NCBI GenBank assembly: GCA_018340805.1
Contig: JACMZG010001908.1
Coordinates: 20,571,263 to 20,635,262 of the forward strand
Origin: Microvelia longipes
Taxonomy: Eukaryota; Arthropoda; Insecta; Hemiptera; Veliidae
Direction of reading: 5' to 3'
Length of the DNA stretch: 64,000 nucleotides
In this document: positions 10,979 to 23,038 of the stretch, in pieces
Layout of the letters: every line of letters starts with the position of its first letter
Position numbering within the stretch: position 1 is the stretch's first letter
Made by a program: the position numbers and the translations under genes
Notes under the pieces: model-generated
What the model was told of the DNA's origin: nothing
What the model saw: the letters and a program-made list of their open reading frames with translations, nothing else
Databases searched by the model: none

Positions 10979-12906
10979 ATGTTTATTTATAAAAACATTG
11001 TTATAAACTTTTTAAAGTTATTTATTTTGATTTTCATGGTATTTTTTAATTAAAAGTTTAATTCATGTTTATCTATTTTTCTATTCAAGCAGTTTATATT
11101 CATTAGTCATTTGATATATTTGAATGGATATGAAACTGATGATAGAAATTGGTAAATAGATTTTACTGTCTTTAATTTGTGTTTTTGTGAATAATTTTTT
11201 TTCTCCAGTAATTAAACTTAAACATTGCTGTATTTTCTTGTTAATTTATTTAATTTTTATTTTGAATTCTGTAATAAAAGAAATATAGGGTGGTATTTAA
11301 GATAATGACTTGAGATTCAGAAGTATTTATTCCTGTTTTAATTTTTAGGAATAATTCTTAAACATTCTTTCCAAATCCTGCCCTTAGTATATCTTTTTAT
11401 ATTTCATTTCTTTATATTATTTTTTTTAATAATCCTGTTATTGTTTTTGCCCTGTTCATCAAAATATTTTCTTTTTATTAAATTTTTGTTTGAAATTTGT
11501 TATTTATTACAATTATTTAGGTTTGAAACAATAAAATTATTTATTTTAATATGTTTATAAAAAAGGTTTAAGTTCCATCTTTTATTTGCGACAGTTAATA
11601 ATTTTGATTATTCAACATTCGATTAGAAGTTAGTTGTTTTAAGAATCTATGTGGCCCAGTGATACAGAAATTCACCAGGGGTTTTAATATCAGTATGAAT
11701 AATTATTATATAATCAATCTCTGTAATATTGTTGATAAAATTGTTTAGGCTATACCCAACGAATAGAAAAATTAAAAGCTATGTAGAAAAAAAATTGCTA
11801 CTGTGAAAATAGTTGAATTTTTCATTGAAAAAATATGACAATCTGTATTTACACAGAACATTTTTAACTTTGGAAAACTTGCTAAGTTTGTGTACACTAT
11901 TCTAATTTTAATGACTTATCTGTCAAAATTAAATAGAATTATGGACAAATGCTAACATTGGGGTTATTTGAAATTAGCACATATGGGAAGTAACTGTTCA
12001 CCTTTTTTCAACATCTTGGTCAGCATTTAGTTTTAGAAATTAGTGCTCAACGTTTTATCAGATTTAGTTGTATTTTCCTGCTTGCTGAAGTTTAAAAATT
12101 TTATATAAAGTTTGAAGGTCATAACAACTGTCTGGTTCCAATTATGTTCTAATAAATAGATTAAAGAAATTCATTGACTCTTTTTTGTAGAGAAAAAACA
12201 ACTCTTTGATCTTAATTTTATATAACTTCTTTTTAATGTATTTTGTCCAAGTTGTTTATAAATTAGTTGTGTGAAGCCTTTAACCTTACTTATGATCACT
12301 TGTTTATTATTTTCTAGGTGATCATATTTAAATTACCTTTTAGGTAATTGTGTGTCTTAATTTTCTTTTCCTCTTTGCTTTTAAAATTTTATGGTGCAGT
12401 TCATGCCTCTTGAATAATAGTAATACGTCACTAAATAGTAATATTGTGATAAAATGATTTTTATATATTTTTTTAAACATAATTATAATTTTATTGTGTG
12501 TATAATAAGAATATTTACTCCAGAAGAATAAGTAATTAAAGAAATGGTTTTTCTGTTGAACATTTAAGCAGTTTAACATAAATAATACATTGTTCTAATA
12601 CAATAGGTTATTGTATTAGAGGAATAGGTTATTATAGGTTATTATTGAGGAACCTATTTTAATAAGCCAAATAAAACTGGCAGGTTCTTGTTATTTTATC
12701 AAATGAAAGTTAGTGACTGGAAACATTTATTTATCAATGTAGCAGTCTAAATAAAACTAAAACCTAAATGTTAAAATGTCTGAATAAAAATGTCATTCTG
12801 GCTATTTAAAAATCCTACTTACTGACTTTAATTGTTTATTGTAAAACAGAAATGTTTCGAATCAGGGTTTTACACGAAAAAGGGTAATAATACAGTTAGG
12901 GTACCA
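10977..12906. other. AT-rich intergenic DNA, nothing recognised
   Basis: No supported gene. The only local structure is a short direct repetition of AATAGGTTATT around 12602-12645. The minus-strand open frame at 12340-12579 has low-complexity composition. Confidence 0.6.
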
Positions 12907-13168
12907 GTAGATTGGTTCATTAGCTATTGTGGGATGCATGCATTGGTCATCAAGTAATATTCTAGTTAATGTAGTAGATTGTTTGATAAGCTATTGTGGA
13001 ATTGGTGTATCCTAGCTATGTTGGATTGGTGTACTGACAAAGGAATATCCTAGTTAATGCAGTAGATTGTTTGATAAGCTATTGTTGGAATTGGTGTACT
13101 GACAAAGGAATATCCTAGGTGATGCCGTAGATTCTTTGATAAGCTATTGTGGGATGGGTATATAGACA
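12907..13168 (+). repeat. Tandem repeat, about 66-bp unit, four copies
   Basis: The segment GTAGATTGTTTGATAAGCTA recurs with spacing of about 65, 89 and 66 bases, with GGAATTGGTGTACTGACAAA and GGAATATCCTAG between copies. The outer copies are more diverged than the inner pair. Confidence 0.85.
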
Positions 13169-13468
13169 AAAATAGAGAATTTTCCTTGTTAAGTAGATAA
13201 AAATGATTTGATTGAATCAAAGTGATATTAATTGTCAATACTCCCACTTTTTAAAACAATCCACTGGCACCCAAAATTAATGCATTGTCCAAAAAAGAGT
13301 TATTTGAGGTTATGATTAATATTTAATGGCAATATATTTATTTCTTATATAATAATGTAATATTAATTTATAGTAAGTAATAAGTGAGATAAATTATAAT
13401 AAATAGGGAATTGACTGGACTGATAAGTACAAAAAGAAAAATATTTTTCAATTATTTACCTATTTCAG

Positions 13469-13540
13469 AAGGCGGAGAGAGGACTCGGAATAATTGGTGG
13501 ATTTTTTTTGGACAACTCTACTGGGCCATCTCAGGCTTAA
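13469..13540 (+). CDS. Possible isolated 3'-terminal exon
   Basis: A good acceptor (pyrimidine-rich tract, then TATTTCAG ending at 13468) is followed by a GC-richer block reading KAERGLGIIGGFFLDNSTGP and a few more residues to TAA at 13538, overlapping AATAAA. I do not recognise the protein. A second frame is also open across the block, so the reading is not decisive. If real, phase 0 would let it splice to phase-0 donors such as those of the phosphatase at 1911 or 2927, or it belongs to an unseen gene. Confidence 0.25.
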   Translation, partial: KAERGLGIIGGFFLDNSTGPSQA

Positions 13541-15914
13541 ATAAATGTAACGGCTAGTTATTTATTTTGTTTTTAGTTTAAAATTTTGGTTTAATGTATA
13601 CATCTAGGTATGGTAAGGAATATTGAATTTATCATATTAAACTATTATTATTATATATCTCTGTGAAGCATACACATTTTGTTATACCAAAGAGCTACAT
13701 GGATAATTTTTGTTTCTCACTATAAAATCATTCAAATAAAGTAAATTAATAGTTGAAATGTACTTTTTGGTGTATTAATATTATGATTTTATCGTCCATT
13801 CAGATTTAAAATATTATTAATAACATATTTAATATAATTGCATAACCCAAGTTAAAGCAGAAAAAAGTTTGTCAGAGTAAGAAAATCATCTAAAATATGT
13901 ACTTCTATAGATGGCTACTCTCCTGATGTTTGACATTGACGAAGGGTTATTTCACCTTGTATTATTTGACTTTACTAAAAATTATTTGACCTTACTCTTT
14001 TTATAAATATGATTGGGTATTAAATATGTATTCACCTGCATTATCGATATGTGTACTTAGTTTATTTAATTTAATCAATTTTATAATGCACAACCAACTA
14101 ATAAAATTACTGATGAGTAACAAACAAAAAGAAAATAGGGATTTGTCCTCAATATTTTTCCTCTATTTCATATGACTATCATAAGGACTACCCAACAAAC
14201 TCCAAATCCCCATAGTTGACTTATATTACCAACAATATTTTTTTCATATTTTCAGTAAATGCATAAAGTTTTGATAATTGATGTGAGGTTATTTTGTCTA
14301 CAAGGTAATGAAACAATAAATTTTAATTATTGAATAATAAAAAAATATGTAATTAAATTATAAGAAATATGTAAGTGAATTTATAAGTGCTATGGCACTA
14401 CCATACCTAGAGTATACTGCCTTAATAATCATTAAATTATGTATTATATGTTATTTTGTTTTATTTGAAATAGTTATTTTAATTTGTACAAATAGACTAA
14501 TAATATAATTAATATTAATTAATTGTGTATGTGTTTTTAAAGGTAGAAACAAAAATATATGGATTATGGTGTCAACAAAACAAGCTTATCGTGGAGAGAA
14601 TATATTCCAATAAAATTAATTGTTTTTAATTATTAGTATTGTTGATATCAATTCCTTTTCCTTATATTTTTTGTGTTCCAATTAATTGTTCTTTTTGATG
14701 TGTAAGTAATGTTATGCAGTTATCCACTGCATAATTTTTTATGGATTAATTATTAACACAATTAATAGATCACATAAGTCAAAATAAGAAGGAAAAATTG
14801 TTTAAATCTGAACCTTGTGCTTACCTATCTGAAAATGTATGCTTACCATCAGCATAAATTGTTTTGTGGTAGGTGTCCAACTTAAAATATATTTAATGAC
14901 TATAAAGGTGGGATGGGGGGGGGGGGGTCCAGTTTCAAAAATGCTTGCTAAATATGACAAAGCATTTATTAGAGTGAGCAAAATAAGCCTAGTGATAAAA
15001 AGTTTTGTTTTCCGTTATTTAATTGAAAAGGTTATAGGCCCTTTTGGATTTATTGTTGGTCACCATAATTTCACTTGTGTTCAATCTAAGGTAGGTATCT
15101 TATTTTTACTTTGGATCATGTTATATTTAAATTTGTATTGTGTAATTCAATTACTACGTAAACACAGCATATTTAATAGGTGATCGCTTTTCATACCCAT
15201 TTAATACGATCCGGGACTTGAAACGTATTTGGATTGCGTATGTGTAAAAATGACGCAGTATTTGTATTTGAACTGTATTTGTCTAGTCGATCGAGTGAGA
15301 TGACGTCATAACTTATCCCACTAAAACATCACGTCTTTTATTGTGACTCATAGGATATAAGGAAGTTTAAAACAAAAAATATATTCAATTAAATTGTGAT
15401 TTGTTTGCCTAATAATAAAGTTACCCTAAAAAAAAATAATATTTCAAAAGTTATACTATGAAAAACGGGAATATATTAGTGAAATAATAGTTTGACCAGA
15501 AGGTTATCCATTAAATATGATTGCCTCTGAAGGTACATACAGCGTATCAGGGGATTGATTTAGATTCTATCTCCCTAGTTTTAGCGTATCTGAATGAATT
15601 CCCTCCACTTGATTGTTACAGCGAATGTAACCGTATTTAGATATCTTGCTTAATATGATCTGCAGTGTGAACATACTAAATGTTGCATACAAATCATGTT
15701 ATTTGTTTAAACATCGTTCCTAGATTCATCTGGCAGCTATTGTAATAGGCATTAAGGCTGAGAATTTTATATTTTTTGATTCTCTATCTCTATCTAGTTA
15801 TCTAAAATGTGAACTTTACTCATTATTGTTTTATCTTCTAAAATTACATTAATAGGTAAATTCTAGTCTTATGGATTTATTTAATATCCCAAATAAAAAA
15901 TATAATGAGCCGTG
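13541..15914. other. Intergenic DNA, no gene recognised
   Basis: AT-rich. Contains a 13-base G run (14915-14927) inside an open frame at 14839-15183 that does not resemble a known protein, and slightly less AT-rich sequence at 15180-15680 with no clear termini. No dispersed repeat assigned. Confidence 0.5.
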
Positions 15915-16075
15915 AATAGTAATCATGGCTCTTCCGTGGATTTGACGTAAAATGCCTGAACTAGGACTCATAAGGCAGAACACTATCTTCTATCTAAAGA
16001 AGCCAGCAAAAAGGGCCCAACAACTTGGCCTACTTGCTAGGTGGTCTATCTTCTCTCCCTTATTACTTTCATGAA
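15915..16075 (+). repeat. Dispersed repeat D, copy 1
   Basis: About 160 bases that match the reverse complement of 22375-22540 with a few indels. Shared blocks include GACGTAAAATGCCTG, CTAGGACTCATAAGG and CTTGCTAGGTGGTCTATC. No coding frame is maintained. Confidence 0.8.
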
Positions 16076-16240
16076 GAACTAATAAGGATATCAACCATAT
16101 GGCCGCAGAGCGACAAAGAGGCCGAAGGCTTCCTTTTTTAACCTTTCTTTCTTTTTTTTTAAATTATTCTACATCTTTTTCTTTTTTTAGCCAAATTGCG
16201 AACAACCCAACATATTTGTTTCGTTTTTATCAATATCTTA
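16076..16240. other. Repeat-junction sequence
   Basis: Contains GGCCGCAGAGCGACAAAGAG followed by GCCGAAGGCTTCC, which resembles the GC-rich core of repeat family C elsewhere in the window, then a T-rich stretch. No gene. Confidence 0.4.
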
Positions 16241-16690
16241 TATAGATCCCTCCTGCCAACAGGTCCTTCCTTTGTAGGTTAAACTTTATATTTAAGGACC
16301 ATTGAGAGGCAATCATTAGCTTCTTCTCCTAGGTGGCAAGCTTGCGGTGTGAACGAGTTTTAATTTTCTTTTGCTATATTTTGAGATATCGAACAATTTA
16401 GGTGTTCGTGGAGATTTATCATAACAGATTTTAGCAGTTGTCTTAATTGCAGTAGTTTTACTTACCTGCATAGATCCAGGAGTATACAAAAGAATGAATG
16501 AATAAATGAAACGATAAGGGTACGATATAATCAGGCACTATACCCTATATACACTTGCAAACACTACCTCTAAAGGTGATTCACTTTTCTGGAACTCCGT
16601 CAAGGAGAAGTAGCTGATTGTCTCTCAATGTAAATAGGGCCCTTAACTATTACCAACCTTGCAACTTCACTTTTAAACGCCTATGACAGC
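16241..16690. mobile_element. Probable foldback element
   Basis: CATTGAGAGGCAATCATTAG followed by CTTCTTCTCC (about 16301-16331) is matched by an imperfect reverse complement at about 16601-16632 (GGAGAAGTAGCTGATTGTCT then CTCAATG). Weaker pairing extends outward on both sides. No open frame. Boundaries are approximate. Confidence 0.4.
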
Positions 16691-16969
16691 CTCCACCCAA
16701 TACGGACATGACTTGGCGGGACAGAAAAGTTGATTTCCTTACTTTTTTTGGACCAAAGACTTGGCGGGGAGTGTTTTACCACATAAGTTGTTTTTGGTAA
16801 GATTTCATGACTTTTTGTAGGGCTCCTGTTTTATGTAAAAACAAAAGTAAACATAATACGTGTAGTAAATAAAGCTGTAAAGAGTGTCAAGGTATTGTAA
16901 ATACCACTCTCAAGCTTTGTTTTCTGCGGCGCGTACAACATAAAGGAATGTTAAAAGGGCATCATAAAA

Positions 16970-17495
16970 AATCCCGAAGTCCTCAAACACCAAAATGTCC
17001 TTTACTAATTATCTGACATTAGTAAAGAGTTCAGATGGGCGAATTTATATAAAAGTAGCGTTCGCTAGCTTAGTTTCTAGCTCCGTGTTTAGCATAGGAA
17101 TGTCGAATTTGAGATTTTATCAAATAGGAATACACACAGGCATAAGACAGTTAAAAAGTCACCACATATCAAAGTGTTCAGAGTTTAGGCAGGTAGTTTT
17201 TCGCTCCGCGTTCAGTGTAGGAATGACGAATTTGAGCTTTTATGAAGTAGGAATACACATAAGCATAGGAGGAATCTAAAAAGTCCTCACACAAAATCAG
17301 TAGTTGAGGCAGTAGGTGCGTCAATGTATAAACTATTGTTCGCTAGCTTAGTTATTCGCTCTGCGTTTAGCGTAAGAATGTCGAATGTGCAGTAGGAATG
17401 CACACGAGCATAAAACGAATTTAAAAAGTCCTTATATATCAAAATCCGTTCCGTAGGTTAGGCTGTAGGTGCGTCAACAAAAAGTGCAGGAGGAA
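16970..17495 (+). repeat. Tandem repeat, about 145-bp unit, three copies
   Basis: Three diverged units each carry GCTCYGYGTTYAGYRTARGA then ATGWCGAAT, a TAGGAATRCACAC block, AAAAAGTCC and a TAGGTGCGTCAA end. The first two units read as a weak in-frame repeat (open frame 16995-17279), but the third breaks it, so I treat this as non-coding satellite-like DNA. Confidence 0.75.
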
Positions 17496-17506
17496 TAAGA
17501 ATAATT

Positions 17507-17938
17507 CAAAGGAAATGCGCTAAAACCTTTAAAGATAACTGACTACGCTTGAAGATAACTAAGCTTTAAACTAATGCAAATAATAGTGCGTACTTCTAAT
17601 TTTAGAGGCATAGTTTTGTATAACCAACTGGATAATTATGCGCATTTCCTTTGGAAATACAGACAAAATGAGTTACGAGCAGTGCTTGACAATTTGAGTA
17701 TGCTCAGGTACTAAGCATGAACCGAACCTTAAGCAAGAAATGGGTTGTTAAGCACGGAAACACGCATTCTAAATGAAATTCGCCCGCAAGCGGACCACCG
17801 CGCTGGAATTATTATTAGTAGCTGTCTATATGTAAAAAAACTATAAAAATTATCATTCCAACCGATTGTTGTTAGCTCGGAAACACGCATCCAAAGGAAA
17901 TTCGCCCAACATGCGGACCACCGCGCCAGAATTTTTCT
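17507..17938 (+). mobile_element. Long-TIR foldback family B, copy with core and right arm
   Basis: CAAAGGAAATGCGC at 17507-17520 is the reverse complement of 17640-17653 and encloses a 119-bp core. To the right follows the family's long arm: ACAGACAAAATGAGTTACGA, AGCAGTGCTTGACAATT, AAGCAAGAAATGGGTTGTTA, and then two copies of an ACACGCAT...AAATTCGCCC...GCGGACCACCGCGC module. The same arm appears on both sides of the core at 42485-42985, so the complete element is a long-terminal-inverted-repeat MITE. No coding capacity. Confidence 0.7.
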
Positions 17939-18805
17939 GTTGCAACGTATTACTAGTAATTGAACGAACATCAATTTTTAAAATTCTACAATATATCCCT
18001 CTCCCGTTACTGAAACGTAAGATTATTTTTATATTTTTTTGATTTAATGTTAAATTATAATCATTTAATAAACTGAAGCGAATCATAAAGGCATTAATTA
18101 TCTATTAAGAAATATAAGAGGCATGGCTTCGTGCCTTCTATATACAATTTTTATAAGGTTATCCCTCCCAGGATTGGGCTCCGAAAACGCCACTGTCTAC
18201 TTATTTACATTTGCTTACACGCGATCAATTTTAAATAATTATTAATCAATTCGACAAAACCATTTGTCTATAGTTCTATGCATTCATCGATTTGTTAAAA
18301 TATTGATAGATGACATCTTGAAGCTTCGTATTATGTTTTAGGGGATGTTTTGCACGCATAATAAATATAATAATAAAAATACTAAAATAAATTTAAAAAA
18401 AATAATATAAAAAAAATATAAAAAAATAATAATAAAAAACCTTCAACATCAAATCATTTAAATTTCTATAAATGCTTGTACGAGGGAAAAATAATTTTCT
18501 TGTTGTTTGGTTTTCTACACGATCAAATTAACATCATTCCATCTAAATATAACCACCGTTTTGCTGGCTTCAATTATTTTAGGAATGAATCAATCGTCGA
18601 TATAAAACAGAATTACATATTATGTAAGATTTTAAATATCTTTAACTTTTGTGTTATGACATCTAATACTTTTTCATACAAATTTAATAGCGAAGAATAA
18701 ATTTATTGATTTACTTACATTTATTTAACTTCATTCGTTTTTGTGTCAATAGATTCATATCGTGAGGTGAGGTAAGGTGAAACTATCACCTAAACTGTCC
18801 CTTAC
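17939..18805. other. AT-rich spacer
   Basis: Includes an A-rich tract at 18360-18440 and the string AAAACGCCACTG ending at 18193, which resembles the outer end of some hAT elements but has no partner here. No gene recognised; the open frame at 18476-18700 looks random. Confidence 0.5.
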
Positions 18806-19680
18806 TTTAATTTTAATCATTATAATTTTTACTTTTCCTCATTTATACCGTAGGTATATAGGAAAAGTATTGTGTCCGCAAAAAAAATCCAAAACCGGGA
18901 TGAAACTGGAATTATCCGTTGTAGGCTTCCTTAGTGGTTTTCTCAAAGTTGTCTGTCTGTGTGTTTGTGTATGTGTCTGTTATAATCGTAGCTCTTAGTG
19001 TATTAATGCTAGAGAATTGTAGAAATATCTAGAAAAACTTTGTAGAAAAATCAATCTACCGCTGTAGTTGTGCTATTTGGAAAATAATTTTTTATAACGT
19101 TACTAACCCGCAATAAGGATTCAGCAAAAAAATTTAAAACGCGGAAAAATTATGCGTTCAGATTGAGATTTAGCACGCATGTAGTTATGTATAAAACTAA
19201 CATATGTGCTAAGTTTCATCTCATTATGAGCATTAGTTTAATCTTTATATATTTTTTATGTTATATTTATTATGTAACATGTAATAAGTTTAATATTAAA
19301 CTTATGTACGTTTTTTCAAAAATTGTAAAAAATCAGAAAATAATTCTTCAATAAATAATTGAAATTTAGTATAAGTATAAATACCTTTACTTAGTGAATA
19401 AGTTCACAAAGTTTCGTTTCAATGCGACAAGTATATCCATGATTTTTGTTGGATCATAAAAGTTAAGTAGCATTGAGCGTGATCAGTGCTGTATGGATGA
19501 CCGCTGAGGATGAAACGGATGCATTTACTATCTGAAAAACATAAAACATGTTTGAGTTTAAATTTGGTGAATTGTATATTCTGAAGACGAGCGAAGCAAG
19601 TCCGAAGCAGGGAGGATGAGCGTAACGAATCCGATGTGATGAGGAAAAGTTCCGAGGTACGCCATACCCGATTTTTTTGT
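18806..19680 (+). mobile_element. Repeat family A, near-complete copy
   Basis: Begins TTTTTACTTTTCCTCATTTA then TACCGTAGGTATATAGGAAA. It carries a GTCTGTCTGTGTG tract and the CATTAACCCGCAATAATGAC-like core (here mutated), then TTTAGCACGCATGTAG, GTTGGATCATAAAAGTTA and the GAGCGAAGCAAGTCCGAAGC module. It ends near GTTCCGAGGTACGCC. The same order of blocks recurs at 30420-31145, 32255-32880 and, reversed, 62788-63460. No frame is conserved across copies, so it is a non-autonomous or heavily decayed element of unknown class. Confidence 0.7.
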
Positions 19681-19792
19681 TATTTGACTTTACATACATT
19701 TATTTCTTACTATTGTTTTGTATATCCATAATATCATGTTAATAGAAAGCTACATCTCCGAAATATGTTAAAGCCCTTCCCCCTTATTCAGG

Positions 19793-20030
19793 TCTCTGGA
19801 TACGGTGGATTTATTTTCATATTAGCTGACGCAGCTGAGTCATGAGAGGCTGGAAAACAATTATCGTAGCACTCTCAAGCACTGAGGCAGAATACGTCTC
19901 ATTAACTGCAGCCAAGGAAGCTGTATAGCATCGTCAACCACTTAATGAGCTTAATGCTGAAATATTCATCATTGGTCCAATTACACTATACACTGATAGT
20001 CAAAGTGCCCAACATAAAGACGGCCCTATA
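19793..20030 (+). pseudogene. Ty1/copia retrotransposon RNase H remnant
   Basis: From 19842 a frame reads MRGWKTIIVALSSTEAEYVS and on through LTAAKEAV, a stop, HRQPLNELNAE, then GPITLYTDSQSAQH. VALSSTEAEY..L..AAKEA and the later TLYTDSQSA are the hallmark RNase H motifs of copia-type pol; upstream GFIFIL..A fits the block before them. An in-frame TAG after KEAV and the loss of flanking domains show it is dead. No LTR is recognised nearby. It abuts the end of a family A copy. Confidence 0.85.
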
Positions 20031-20400
20031 AAACTTTCCATTTTTTATTCCTTTTTTTAAATACATATTAAGAAGTTTTTATACATTACAGTTTTATGTA
20101 ACAGTAAAGTTTTTTTGTAAACAAAAGATGTATCTGTTTTACATATTCGCAGTGGCGGACTGAGCCAAAAGACACCGAAGAGGGTCTGGCTTAAAACTGC
20201 CCAAAACAACACCTTAAGGGGCTCATTAGGAAAGGCGGGAGTTCTATATGCTTCAAAAGTAAAGGGGTCTACTTTTATCTGGAGTAGAATTAATAATTAT
20301 AGCAAATTAAACTTAAGTAATTAAAATAAATAAGTAAGTATAAAATAAACTTAAGTTTAATAATTTAAATATTATATTTAATTAAACTATTTTATGTTTA
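20031..20400. other. Spacer, no gene
   Basis: AT-rich with CAGTGGCGGACTGAGCC at about 20152, resembling a hAT-type terminus, but no matching right end was found. Confidence 0.4.
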
Positions 20401-20970
20401 ATCTCTAGGGCCTTTTAGCACTATTTTAGGGCTCTGATTCAGCCCTAAAATAGAGTACTACACAAAGAGTATGGGCCCTTTGTGACCCTAATCTTACGTA
20501 TGGGACTTTAAAGGTCCAGCTTTAATGAATAGGAACCTTTAAGGACCTAGATTTAGGTAGCAAACAGATCATGTTTTAAGTACTTAAAACCATCAATTTC
20601 TAGAGCCCTGACCAAGTATTTTAAGGGCTATCTTTGACTCTAGCCTTCATATGGAACCCTGAAACGTCTAAGTATAATAAATAGGGGCTAAGATCTAACA
20701 TTCAGAATATATTATAAATACATAAATATCTAAACCTTTTTAATGCTGCTATAGAGTCCTGATTAAGTATGCTAGGGCTCTTTTTGGCCCTAGTCTTCCG
20801 TATAGGGGCTTAAAAGCCCAGGTAAAATAAATATTGACCTTGATAGGGTCTTCAAGGTCTATATTTATTTTACCTGGATTGAAAACATTTGTCTCTTGTA
20901 GCTCTATAGGTCCTACCATAGAGTATTGGGCCCCTTGGACTATGGGGTTATAAATATATATTATTATGTA
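20400..20970 (+). repeat. Degenerate tandem repeat, about 150-170-bp unit
   Basis: Blocks of the form GAGYCCTGAYYAAGTAT, AGGGCTCTTTTTGGCCCTAG, TCTTCCGTATAGGGGC recur near 20429, 20601 and 20754 with heavy divergence. A short minus-strand open frame (20749-20973) has no recognisable protein. Confidence 0.6.
20819..20876. repeat. Strong hairpin
   Basis: CAGGTAAAATAAATATTGAC and the bases after it pair with a downstream reverse complement ending TTTATTTTACCTG: 22 of 23 positions match around a short loop. Confidence 0.8.
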
Positions 20971-20976
20971 CATATT

Positions 20977-22374
20977 ATAAATTTGAAAATATTAATTTTA
21001 ATATTTTTAAAATGATGTTGCTTTAAATATATATGCGAATTACAGTTTTTAAATTAATTCATTTGTTATTTGTACCGGTGATTTATGCAAAATATATTCT
21101 TATTATTATTTTAATTATTTAAATTTAAATTTTCTCTATTGTTTTTATTGTTATTATAAATTTATTGCATAAATAATTGATTTTTTCTTGCCTAAAGTTT
21201 TTGACCAATCTAATATTTTTTTATGTGCAATGTCTAATAACATTTTATAATTTTTAATTATGTCTTTTAATTTTATCAGCATAATTTTTATTATTTTATT
21301 TTTATTTTTCTGCTTAATGTCATTTTAAGTTTATATATATTATTATTAGTTTAACTACTCATTGTTTTGTTAAAATTCATATACTTTTATTATTTTTGTG
21401 ACATTTTTTGTTTAATTATTTTCTTTTACTAATATTGTATATATTTAATTTTATAATATTGTATTGGACACTTGTGTCTGTTATTATTGTTTAAAATAAA
21501 TAAATAAAACAAACTACATGAAACTATATATATATTTTGTAAGAATTTTATAGTGCATGTTATAGTATACAGTTTACTTGTACAATACAGACTAAATCAA
21601 GGCATGGTTACCAAAGGACAGACTTTTTTTAGAAAAACTCAACAAAACAAACACACCGAACTTTTTTTAAAAATTAAATTTTTAATTTTATTAATCAGAA
21701 ACTTGAAAAATTACCCTGATATATAGTACTCTCAGCTCAAAACTCTTGTATCGAGTGACTAGAATCGATACTATCGACTCATATCAGCTGTAGTGGTGGC
21801 GAGCCGGCTAACACCCCTCGCGAGGTAATACTGTAAGCTTGGTTAGTGTCTATCCGCACCTTGTATGACGACTAACATTCTACATTCGTTCCTTAAAAAC
21901 ATATCGCGATCTCAATAAAATCATTTATTTGGTAAGTGTTTATTTATTTAAATTGTATTATATATTTACAACCGAAAAGGAAAGAAATTATTCATTTCTA
22001 ATATTTAAAATTAGAAATGAATCATAATAAGGCATTTTAAACACATTTAAAAAGTTTCAAAAAAATCAAGAAATATATTTATTTATTTATATTCTCTTTA
22101 TTAATAAATAAAATTATGAATTGAAGTTTAAAATTAAAAAATAATACATTCATTTGTTTAAATAAGTGATTGGATAGCTTCTGACGGGATCAGCCTCGAG
22201 AGCTTACAACATCAAACATGATTGATCTTCAACTAACTTTACTAACTGACTTAAGAGCATGTCTCATAATCGGATCAGATTCTGACCGAGAATAGTTAAG
22301 GCTGTGGTTGTTGCTACCAACTTGGTGAGCGGCATCTTTGTAAGCTTTATTCAAATTGACTTAGTGATAGTAAT
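20977..22374. other. AT-rich DNA, no gene recognised
   Basis: Mostly AT-rich. A GC-richer island at 21740-21900 (GAGTGACTAGAATCGATACT and CGAGCCGGCTAACACCCCTC) looks like the remnant of something, but I cannot assign it. Confidence 0.4.
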
Positions 22375-22540
22375 AGTGATAGTGATTAGGGAGAGGTGAT
22401 AGACCACCTAGCAAGAAGGCCGCGTTGTTGAACTCTTTTTGCTCACTCCCTTTTATAGAAGATTGTGTTCTCTACCTTATGAGTCCTAGTGCAGGCATTT
22501 TACGTCTAATCCACAGAAGAGCCCGTGACTTTTTACCCTA
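22375..22540 (-). repeat. Dispersed repeat D, copy 2 (inverted)
   Basis: Reverse complement of the copy at 15915-16075, sharing TTATGAGTCCTAG, CAGGCATTTTACGTC and GATAGACCACCTAGCAAG. The two copies face each other across 6.3 kb. Confidence 0.8.
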
Positions 22541-22619
22541 AGTTCTATAGCTTCAACTAGACACAACACGTGCCCCACTGCCAGACCAGGCTTTCCTGCT
22601 CTCGAAACCATAAGGCAGA

Positions 22620-22620
<1 letters not shown>

Positions 22621-22694
<74 letters not shown>

Positions 22695-22711
22695 TATATT
22701 ATATATATATA

Positions 22712-22749
<38 letters not shown>

Positions 22750-22797
22750 ATATATATATATATATATATTATATTATATATATATATATATATATAA
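22621..22797. repeat. (TA)n microsatellite, SINE tail
   Basis: About 175 bases of TA with phase shifts. It abuts the 3' end of the SINE on the minus strand and is therefore probably its simple-repeat tail. Confidence 0.9.
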
Positions 22798-22802
22798 ATA
22801 CT

Positions 22803-23038
22803 ACTATTGAGAGTCCTAACTTTGCCTCAACCAGGTTCATTTAGGGTCAGTGATCTTTTACGAGTACCTGTCATCGCACAGGCTCGGAAACACCGGCTTA
22901 ACCTACCCTTCGAAGGACGACACGTGAAAGGATTTTCATCCCTCGCATGAAAATCCTAGAGGCCCCGACCGGGATCGAACCCAGACTCCCTGGGTTATCA
23001 CCCAGGCGCACGTGCTAACCAGTACTCCACTGGTCCCT
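22803..23038 (-). mobile_element. tRNA-derived SINE, full-length
   Basis: Read on the minus strand from 23038 it starts with a tRNA-like head: an A-box-like TACTGGTTAGCACGTG, an anticodon-like arm (CCTGG, loop GTGATAA, CCAGG) and a B box GGTTCGATCCC. It continues with a unique body (TCCGAGCCTGTGCGATGACA, TACTCGTAAAAGATCACTG, CTAAATGAACCTGGTTGAGG) and ends at a (TA)n tail. A Pol III promoter at the 5' end with a microsatellite tail is the classic SINE plan. The anticodon loop would suit tRNA-Ile(GAT), but this is tentative. Confidence 0.8.
22960..23038 (-). promoter_or_regulatory. Internal Pol III promoter (A and B boxes) of the SINE
   Basis: A-box-like TGGTTAGCACG and B-box GGTTCGATCCC at tRNA-like spacing on the minus strand. 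Confidence 0.65.

Noticed and set aside
14839..15183. 114-codon open frame spanning a 13-base G run
   Set aside because: No recognisable protein, no convincing start or splice context, and the homopolymer makes the frame unreliable.
18186..20168. hAT-type element bounded by AACGCCACTG and CAGTGGCGGAC
   Set aside because: The two candidate termini face the wrong way relative to each other to bound one element, and no target duplication was seen.
22960..23038. Possible genuine tRNA-Ile gene
   Set aside because: The acceptor stem does not pair well and the sequence continues into a repeated body with a TA tail, so it is a SINE head.
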